Below, in pieces: positions 24,190 to 28,729 of a stretch of DNA of 28,729 nucleotides; within the stretch, counting starts at the first letter, position 1; the number at the start of each line of letters is the position of its first letter. Source of the stretch: Lachnospiraceae bacterium (GTDB lineage Bacteria; Bacillota_A; Clostridia; Lachnospirales; Lachnospiraceae); assembly GCA_009911175.1 (NCBI GenBank), contig QXWX01000087.1, positions 1-28,729 on the forward strand, in the 5' to 3' direction. A model generated the notes under the pieces. It ran no database searches. It worked only from the letters and a program-made list of their open reading frames with translations, and had not been told where the DNA came from. The position numbers were made by a program, and so were the translations under genes.

Positions 24190-24301
24190 AAAAGGCTATC
24201 TTCTACTGCAATAGAGGATAGCCTTCTAATCCGTTTGATTTTTAAACTGATTATTGTTTCCGATTGAACAACCGTCGGACACGCCATATCCTCCGGCTTC
24301 T
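24190..24301 (-). ncRNA. Putative antisense antitoxin RNA
   Basis: A minus-strand promoter at 24308-24336 would start a transcript near 24301 that runs convergently into the 3' end of the toxin gene and through the shared stem-loop. No open frame with a ribosome binding site lies in it. Convergent RNAs overlapping at the terminator are the usual arrangement of this toxin family. The 3' end is a guess and transcription has not been observed here. Confidence 0.45.
24192..24225 (+). terminator. Terminator shared by toxin mRNA and antisense RNA
   Basis: AAGGCTATCTTCTA (24192-24205) pairs with TAGAGGATAGCCTT (24212-24225), 14 bp with one G-T pair and a 6-base loop, six bases after the toxin stop. 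The plus side is followed by a later T-rich stretch, GTTTGATTTTT. The minus side has only a short T tract. Confidence 0.6.
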
Positions 24302-24307
24302 AAGATG

Positions 24308-24336
24308 ATTATAAACCAACACTGCTAATTTTGCAA
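24308..24336 (-). promoter_or_regulatory. Promoter of the antisense antitoxin RNA
   Basis: On the minus strand TTGCAA (24331-24336), a 17-base spacer and TATAAT (24308-24313). The -10 is perfect. It overlaps the 3' end of the relaxase remnant. Confidence 0.65.
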
Positions 24337-24782
24337 GAGGGTTTAGGAAATGGGGGTGCTTCGGCACTCCTATTTTTCTGTGCGGTCAGCGCCGGATATT
24401 CCGATTTCAGCTTGTTGATGTTCAAGCCTTTTAAGGAAATGCCCGCCTGTTCCAGCATACGCCTTGCGCCGCCATATAGGATAATCTGACTCTCATACTT
24501 GCGGACGGTCTGTTTTGCTTCTTTTCCGGTGGCGGAAGCGGCAGAGATTTTTTGTTCCAGTTCTACGATGGAACCCACTTCATTGTATGTCTGTGCAGCA
24601 ATCTTTAAATTCTCCACCGCTGCCCACCTTTGCAGTCCCGGACTGTTCTGGAATTTCTCATCAGAGGTATCAATCAACCGCCTGTCTGCATAATCTCTTT
24701 TCGGGATAACTGCCTTTCTAAATTGGGCATAAAAAAACTGCTGTAACTTGTCCGGTTTACAACAGTCTGGTTTCGTGTCTGT
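24309..24782 (-). pseudogene. C-terminal remnant of a conjugative-element relaxase
   Basis: The open frame runs from about 24782 to 24309. It reads FFYAQFRKAVIPKRDYADRR, then KFQNSPGLQRWAAVENLKIA, and ARRMLEQAGISLKGLN. This is the C-terminal region of relaxase/mobilisation proteins of Tn1549-like elements. The nuclease domain with its HxH and catalytic tyrosine motifs is missing. The last residues (after LTAQKN) depart from the family, so the 3' end is also altered. A 26-codon reading frame at 24808-24888 on plus (LREKVKDWQRKSGKK) has unclear status. Confidence 0.7.
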
Positions 24783-24785
24783 TCA

Positions 24786-25226
24786 GTTGTTTTGGATAGA
24801 ATTATCCATGCGTTATATTGTAGCAAATCTGCGGGAGAAGGTTAAGGACTGGCAGAGAAAAAGCGGAAAGAAAAGCAAAGAGGGTTAGGGATACTTCCCT
24901 ATGGAAATTTCATCATACGGACGGTAGGGAAGTATGGGGGATTTCGCCTATGTGTCCGTACATAGGCAGTGCTTGCTATTCTTGCTATTCTTGTCTTTCG
25001 CCACTCCCGGAGGGTGTGTCGGTGTCTATATGGTTTTAAAGAAAACTTCTAAAGATGAAGTGATTTGCAATTGTTTTTATATGATTCAGATGCTAACATA
25101 TCAATATAGCTGTGGAAAAAGATTGAGCAGAAAATATGGTGAGGGAATTTAGGAGAGTATTTTGGGAAACTTGCCATACTTTGTCAGGTTACTTAGTCTA
25201 TAATTATAATATAAGGAGGGATGTGA
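24786..25226. other. Mostly non-coding border of the AT-rich cassette
   Basis: It contains two inverted repeats: ATACTTCCCTA (24891-24901) with TAGGGAAGTAT (24925-24935), and GCCTATGT (24946-24953) with ACATAGGC (24960-24967). A 72-codon frame at 24934-25152 starts between them but has no ribosome binding site or recognised similarity, so I do not support it. TATAAT-like boxes occur at 25199-25204 and 25205-25210 close to the regulator gene, without a clear -35. Base composition becomes AT-rich from about 25.0 kb. Confidence 0.45.
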
Positions 25227-26144
25227 GTGTCAGAAAGCAGGTTGTTTAAAATTTTGTATTACTTATTAGATAAGGGAACAGTAACAGCTCCTGAACTGGC
25301 AAAGAAATTTGAAGTATCAGTAAGGACAATTTATCGTGATATTGATATGTTAAGCGGTGCAGGTATACCCGTTTATACAACGACAGGTCATGGGGGCGGA
25401 ATCCATTTGTTTGATAATTTTGTTTTGAAGAAATCTCTATTATCAGAACAGGAAATGCAGGATATTTTAATCGGTGTACAGAGCTTGTCTGCTGTTCAAT
25501 ATCCAGATACAGATGGAGTAATGTCAAAATTGAAGGCAACATTCCAGATAGCGGAATCTGACTGGATAGAAATTGATTTTTCACGATGGGGTAGTATTGT
25601 TGAAAAAGAAAAACAATATTTTGAAATGTTGAAACGTTCAATTTTAGGCAGACAGGAAATTCAGTTTCTGTATTATAATTCATTGGGAGAAGTTAGCCAG
25701 AGAAGGTGTCAGCCTTTAAAGATGGTATACAAGGATAAAGCGTGGTATCTGTATGCGTATTGTTTAAAAAGAAATGATTATCGCCTGTTTCGTATTTCAC
25801 GGATTAAAGAACTTCTGGTGACAGATCAATACTTTAAAAGCCATTCAGAAATGAAGGAGTCAGTATTTTCTTTGATGGAAGAAATGGGAAAGCCTATAAC
25901 AATAGAATTGAGTTTTCCGAAGGAGGTTAGCTATCGGGTATACGATACATTTGAGGATGATGTAATAAAGTGGAATGGGCAGGAGATTAGGGTAAATGTC
26001 ACTTTGCCGGAAACAGAATGGCTATATAGTTTTATTATGTCCTTTGGTAATCAGATATCAATATTGTATCCAATATCATTAAAGGAAAAGATAATAGAAA
26101 GATATAAAATTGCATTAAAACATTTCGAGGAGGATACAAGATGA
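25227..26144 (+). CDS. YafY-type transcriptional regulator (HTH plus WYL domain)
   Basis: The 305-residue protein has an N-terminal winged helix (residues 1-60: FKILYYLLDKGTVTAPELAK, then VSVRTIYRDIDML) followed by a WYL domain from about 135 (QIQ-type start, then YKDKAWYLYAYCLKRNDYRL, RISRIKEL). The start is GTG, preceded by AAGGAGGG six bases upstream. WYL domains bind ligands, often nucleic-acid or nucleotide signals. The stop overlaps the next gene by ATGA, so it is co-translated with the glycosylase-family gene and likely controls this small operon. Codon use is AT-rich, unlike the left part of the window, pointing to acquisition. Confidence 0.9.
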   Translation: MSESRLFKILYYLLDKGTVTAPELAKKFEVSVRTIYRDIDMLSGAGIPVYTTTGHGGGIHLFDNFVLKKSLLSEQEMQDILIGVQSLSAVQYPDTDGVMSKLKATFQIAESDWIEIDFSRWGSIVEKEKQYFEMLKRSILGRQEIQFLYYNSLGEVSQRRCQPLKMVYKDKAWYLYAYCLKRNDYRLFRISRIKELLVTDQYFKSHSEMKESVFSLMEEMGKPITIELSFPKEVSYRVYDTFEDDVIKWNGQEIRVNVTLPETEWLYSFIMSFGNQISILYPISLKEKIIERYKIALKHFEEDTR

Positions 26145-26737
26145 ATGTAAGAGAAGAATTACAAAAGTTAAATGTAGAGGGAGAAAAATTTCAATTTAAT
26201 CATGTTGAAGTAAATCCGAAAATGATACAGGCAGTTATGATAAATGAGATTGTGCCTGCAGAGCCAGAAGATGATTTTTATGGGGGAACAGAAGCTGCTT
26301 ATTTGTCAACAACGATTCCATTGTTTCAAAAAGCTGGGATACAGGTAAAAACCATTCAAAATATTTTGGATAGAGGAATTTATATTACAAATGCTGTAAA
26401 AATGCCAAAAACAGAATATACAGTGGCGAAGGAAAGCATAGAAAAAAGTTTGCCATATCTGGAGCGGGAACTGGCACTGTTTCCTCATGTAAAAGTTATC
26501 ATGTTGATGGGAGATGTGGCAAAAAAGGCTTTTAATATGATTAGCAAGAAAGAAACAAGAAAAAATGCGGTTCCGAGCATTTCTACCTACAAATTACGGA
26601 GCAGTGAGATTTTTTATAAGGGTATCCGTATCATACCGTCCTATATCATGACAGGGCAGAATTTGTTGATTGAAAAATCTAAATTTGAAATGGCTGCTGA
26701 GGATATTGCTTCAATGTACAATTTGATAATGAAATAA
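26141..26737 (+). CDS. Uracil-DNA glycosylase family protein
   Basis: The 198-residue protein has the pattern MINEIVPAEPEDDFYGG near the N-terminus and VIMLMGDVAKKAFNMI in the middle, with PSYIMTGQN toward the end. These match the divergent uracil-DNA-glycosylase-like family of Firmicutes; the canonical family 1 GQDPYH motif is absent. Whether it has glycosylase activity is not established. It is coupled by a 4-base overlap to the WYL regulator and followed by a stem-loop, so the two genes form a tight unit. A role in DNA repair or damage response is inference. Confidence 0.8.
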   Translation: MNVREELQKLNVEGEKFQFNHVEVNPKMIQAVMINEIVPAEPEDDFYGGTEAAYLSTTIPLFQKAGIQVKTIQNILDRGIYITNAVKMPKTEYTVAKESIEKSLPYLERELALFPHVKVIMLMGDVAKKAFNMISKKETRKNAVPSISTYKLRSSEIFYKGIRIIPSYIMTGQNLLIEKSKFEMAAEDIASMYNLIMK

Positions 26738-26742
26738 TTTCC

Positions 26743-26767
26743 AAGCCTGACACAAGATGTCAGGCTT
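26743..26767 (+). terminator. Stem-loop terminator after the glycosylase-family gene
   Basis: AAGCCTGACA (26743-26752), loop CAAGA, TGTCAGGCTT (26758-26767), followed by GTTATTATATAAT. The stem is perfect but the T tract is weak, so partial read-through into the MFS gene is possible. Confidence 0.65.
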
Positions 26768-26801
26768 GTTATTATATAATGCCCTGTGTGAGGTGGTCAA
26801 T

Positions 26802-28052
26802 ATGATTAAAAAAGTATTTTCAAAAAATTTTATCTTTTTTTTGGCAGGGCAGACATTATCTATGTTTGGAACTAATATTATTAAATTTGCTATATCATTA
26901 TACATATTGGAGGTAACTGCTTCCGCAGCTATATTTGGATGGATAACGGCTGCAAGTTATATTCCACCAATTATATTATCTCCCTTCGGTGGTATTTTAG
27001 CGGACAGAAAAAACAAAAAGAATCTTATGGTTGCTCTTGATGGTATTTATGGAATGATTACTTTGTTGATGGGAATTGCATTTCAAAGGCGGGAGGAATT
27101 TGGAATTGTAGCAGGACTTCTAATACTGTTATCTATAGTATCGGCTTTCGAGGCACCAGTTGTTCAATCTAGTGTACCATTGATTCAAACCAATGAGAAT
27201 CTTACAAAGGCAAATGCAATAGTGAATCAAATAACTTCATTATCAGGGCTTTTAGCACCATTTTTGGCAGGGATTTTTTATAGCATATTTGGAAAAGAAT
27301 ATTTTCATTATATCATGTTCCTGTGTACGGTATGTTTTTTATTAGCTGCTAGTGTTGAATTGCACTTAACTATACCATTACAGATTCAACATTGTTATGA
27401 TAGTATGGTAGATGTTTTTAAATATGATTTTAAGGATACTTTAAGGTTGATTTTGAAAGAAAAGCAACATATAGGGGCAGTTATGCTGTTAAATGCATTT
27501 TTCATGTTCTTGATTCAGCCTTTTTTGTCCATAGGAGTCCCATATATTATAAGTGTGAAATTGGAACTTGATTCTGTTTGGAACGGAGGCGTGCAGGTGT
27601 TTCTTGGAATATTGGGTATAGCTGGGGGATTTGTAGCGGCAGCTATTACAGGAAAATTTCAAATTAAGAATATATATAAATTATTTATTGGTATGGGCTT
27701 AGCAATGATTCCAGTTTCACTAATGATTTTAAAACATAATTCTGCTAAGAAAACTTATTTTATATTAAGTCTATCAGCAGGAGCGATTATTTTTCTGGCG
27801 AGTATAGCAGGAACATATATTGTTTCAGGAATTCAAAAAGTCAGTCCACAGAATATGCTGGGGCGGGTAATGGCAATTTTTGCGACTATTAATAATTGTG
27901 CCCTTCCCATTGGTGTGTGGTTGTATGGGATTATCTATGAAAAATTTGATAAACAGTTATTTGGGGTTCTGATCATTACTGCTGTTTTCATTATATTTGG
28001 AAGTATAAAGGGAAAGAAGATTTATTGGATTCTGCAACAAGAATATAATTAA
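26802..28052 (+). CDS. MFS transporter, macrolide-efflux-like
   Basis: The 416-residue integral membrane protein begins with KNFIFFLAGQTLSMFGTNII. It carries the MFS signature loop between helices 2 and 3, GGILADRKNKKN, and about 12 helices overall. The sequence resembles MefA/MFS_3-type drug exporters. I chose ATG 26802, preceded by GAGGTGG; 15 upstream codons overlap the terminator and are excluded. It belongs to the AT-rich cassette with the WYL regulator and glycosylase-family genes. Substrate is unknown. Confidence 0.88.
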   Translation: MIKKVFSKNFIFFLAGQTLSMFGTNIIKFAISLYILEVTASAAIFGWITAASYIPPIILSPFGGILADRKNKKNLMVALDGIYGMITLLMGIAFQRREEFGIVAGLLILLSIVSAFEAPVVQSSVPLIQTNENLTKANAIVNQITSLSGLLAPFLAGIFYSIFGKEYFHYIMFLCTVCFLLAASVELHLTIPLQIQHCYDSMVDVFKYDFKDTLRLILKEKQHIGAVMLLNAFFMFLIQPFLSIGVPYIISVKLELDSVWNGGVQVFLGILGIAGGFVAAAITGKFQIKNIYKLFIGMGLAMIPVSLMILKHNSAKKTYFILSLSAGAIIFLASIAGTYIVSGIQKVSPQNMLGRVMAIFATINNCALPIGVWLYGIIYEKFDKQLFGVLIITAVFIIFGSIKGKKIYWILQQEYN

Positions 28053-28120
28053 GTTTTTGCTTGGGAAATAGTAATTGTGAGGTAAGTATAGATGAAATTT
28101 GCTAGGGGAGGTGATTGAAA

Positions 28121-28198
28121 ATGGATAAGAAAAAACTAGGTTGGTGTATCATTATTCTTAGTGCCGTTGTTTCGGCGTATAGTACATCTTATCCTTGA
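28121..28198 (+). pseudogene. 25-codon N-terminal stub of a lost membrane protein
   Basis: ATG 28121 follows GGGGAGGTG with good spacing, then DKKKLGWCIIILSAVVSAYS, the start of a transmembrane helix, and a TGA at 28196. A proper ribosome binding site with an abrupt stop suggests the first codons of a transporter whose remainder was deleted. The frame change coincides with the start of a Crp/Fnr-like tail. Confidence 0.5.
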
Positions 28199-28386
28199 AA
28201 AGCAAAAATGAAACTCTTCGGGAATTAAGGGAAGTTCCGCTTTTTCTCGGAATCGGCTACAGGCATTTTCTGATGATATTAAGCGGGTTTGTGGATATGG
28301 GCGTACTGGAAAAAAATGAAGAAGGATATAGGATCAAAGATTATGAAGCGCTTCAGGAGTTGGCGAAAGACAGGTATTTGATTTGA
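28195..28386 (+). pseudogene. C-terminal tail of a Crp/Fnr-family regulator
   Basis: About 60 codons read VPLFLGIGYRHFLMILSGFV, then DMGVLEKNEEGYRIKDYEAL. This matches the helix-turn-helix and final strand of Crp/Fnr regulators (typical form: FLGVSYRHLLRVL, then GYRI.D...L). The cyclic-nucleotide-binding-type domain and any start codon are missing, and the fragment is fused to an unrelated stub upstream. Confidence 0.6.
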
Positions 28387-28622
28387 ATCACATCAAGAGT
28401 CAATTGTATACAATTCTTCAAAAAACGGAAAACGCTGCGGCATTTGACAGAGAGAACGTATGGAGGTCGTGATTTCTCTCTGCGGTTATAAGTTTCAATA
28501 TCCATAACGACTAAATCTCCCCCGCCGTTCTTGGTAAGGGAAATCGGCTCTGCAGTCTTTCTGCACAGATCGGCAATCTCGTTGTAGTTCTGGCGGATTG
28601 CTGCGCATGGACGAATATTCAT
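28353..28622 (-). pseudogene. Phd/YefM-type antitoxin, C-terminally replaced
   Basis: From ATG 28622, preceded by AGGAGG, the protein reads MNIRPCAAIRQNYNEIADLC, then RKTAEPISLTKNGGGDLVVM and DIETYNRREK, the DNA-binding half of a Phd/YefM antitoxin. From about 28472 the sequence (SRPPYVLSVK onward) no longer resembles the family. The C-terminal toxin-binding tail is lost and no toxin gene follows on minus. The break coincides with an inverted repeat at 28448-28482. The DNA-binding domain may still be made. Confidence 0.7.
28448..28482. repeat. 9-bp inverted repeat at the antitoxin break point
   Basis: CAGAGAGAA (28448-28456) pairs with TTCTCTCTG (28474-28482) around a 17-base loop. The right arm is native antitoxin coding sequence and the left arm lies beyond the loss of homology. 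Confidence 0.5.
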
Positions 28623-28657
28623 AACAAAACCTCCTCATTTATTAGATAGCAAGTTAC

Positions 28658-28674
28658 TGGTCAGACTCTGACCA
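28658..28674. promoter_or_regulatory. Palindromic operator upstream of the Phd-type antitoxin
   Basis: TGGTCAGA, C, TCTGACCA is a perfect 8-bp palindrome about 36 bases upstream of the antitoxin ATG. Phd/YefM antitoxins repress their own promoters through such palindromes. Confidence 0.5.
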
Positions 28675-28729
28675 AAATTAAAAATGAGTATACCAAACAG
28701 CTTCTCTCTGACACGGGGAAGCTACTTGG

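Noticed and set aside
24934..25152. 72-codon plus-strand frame before the WYL regulator
   Set aside because: No ribosome binding site; the start lies between two hairpins and the sequence resembles no family I know.

Overview
The window looks like a chromosomal segment of a Lachnospiraceae-type gut Clostridium. This is inferred from family content (DUF6076, DUF4179 anti-sigma protein, YesM/YesN two-component pair with a CUT1 sugar importer, Tn1549-like conjugative-element debris), strong AGGAGG ribosome binding sites and intermediate base composition. The stretch from about 24.9 to 28.1 kb is visibly more AT-rich than the rest.

Left part (1-11.4 kb). A partial minus-strand gene start and a DUF6076 zinc-motif gene sit at the edge. 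They are followed by an ECF sigma / DUF4179 anti-sigma operon (minus), an AAA-ATPase-like/PD-(D/E)XK nuclease gene, and a four-gene ABC export operon (ATPase, membrane-anchored acidic protein, two ABC-2 permeases) on plus. A second ECF sigma / anti-sigma pair comes next. Both sigma operons carry the same promoter pattern, TGTAACC-N16-TGTNTNA, which suggests autoregulation by closely related sigma factors.

Middle part (11.4-20.9 kb). This is a coherent carbohydrate-type locus. A YesM-like histidine kinase and YesN-like AraC response regulator (plus) diverge from a lipoprotein solute-binding protein, two CUT1 permeases and a large ADP-ribosylglycohydrolase-family enzyme with a C-terminal beta-rich extension (minus). 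No transporter ATPase is encoded, so a shared MsmX-type ATPase elsewhere is likely. A stem-loop attenuator lies between the binding protein and the permeases. The enzyme gene contains an in-frame 39-bp minisatellite inside its catalytic domain. The locus may import and cleave a ribosylated or other N-/O-glycosidic substrate that is not obvious from sequence.

Right part (20.9-28.7 kb). This is a graveyard of rearranged genes and mobile-element pieces: a yafQ toxin with one nonsense codon, a dinJ antitoxin that lost its N-terminus, a probable group II intron 5' fragment, a nucleoside-type (BmpA/Nup-like) ABC importer with an internal stop, a frameshift and two gene-joining deletions, a ParA tail fused to it, a relaxase tail, a Crp/Fnr tail and a truncated Phd antitoxin. 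Inside the debris an apparently intact type I toxin-antitoxin module survives (27-aa holin-like peptide, SD-sequestering hairpin, convergent antisense promoter). An intact AT-rich cassette encodes a WYL regulator, a uracil-DNA-glycosylase-family protein and an MFS transporter.
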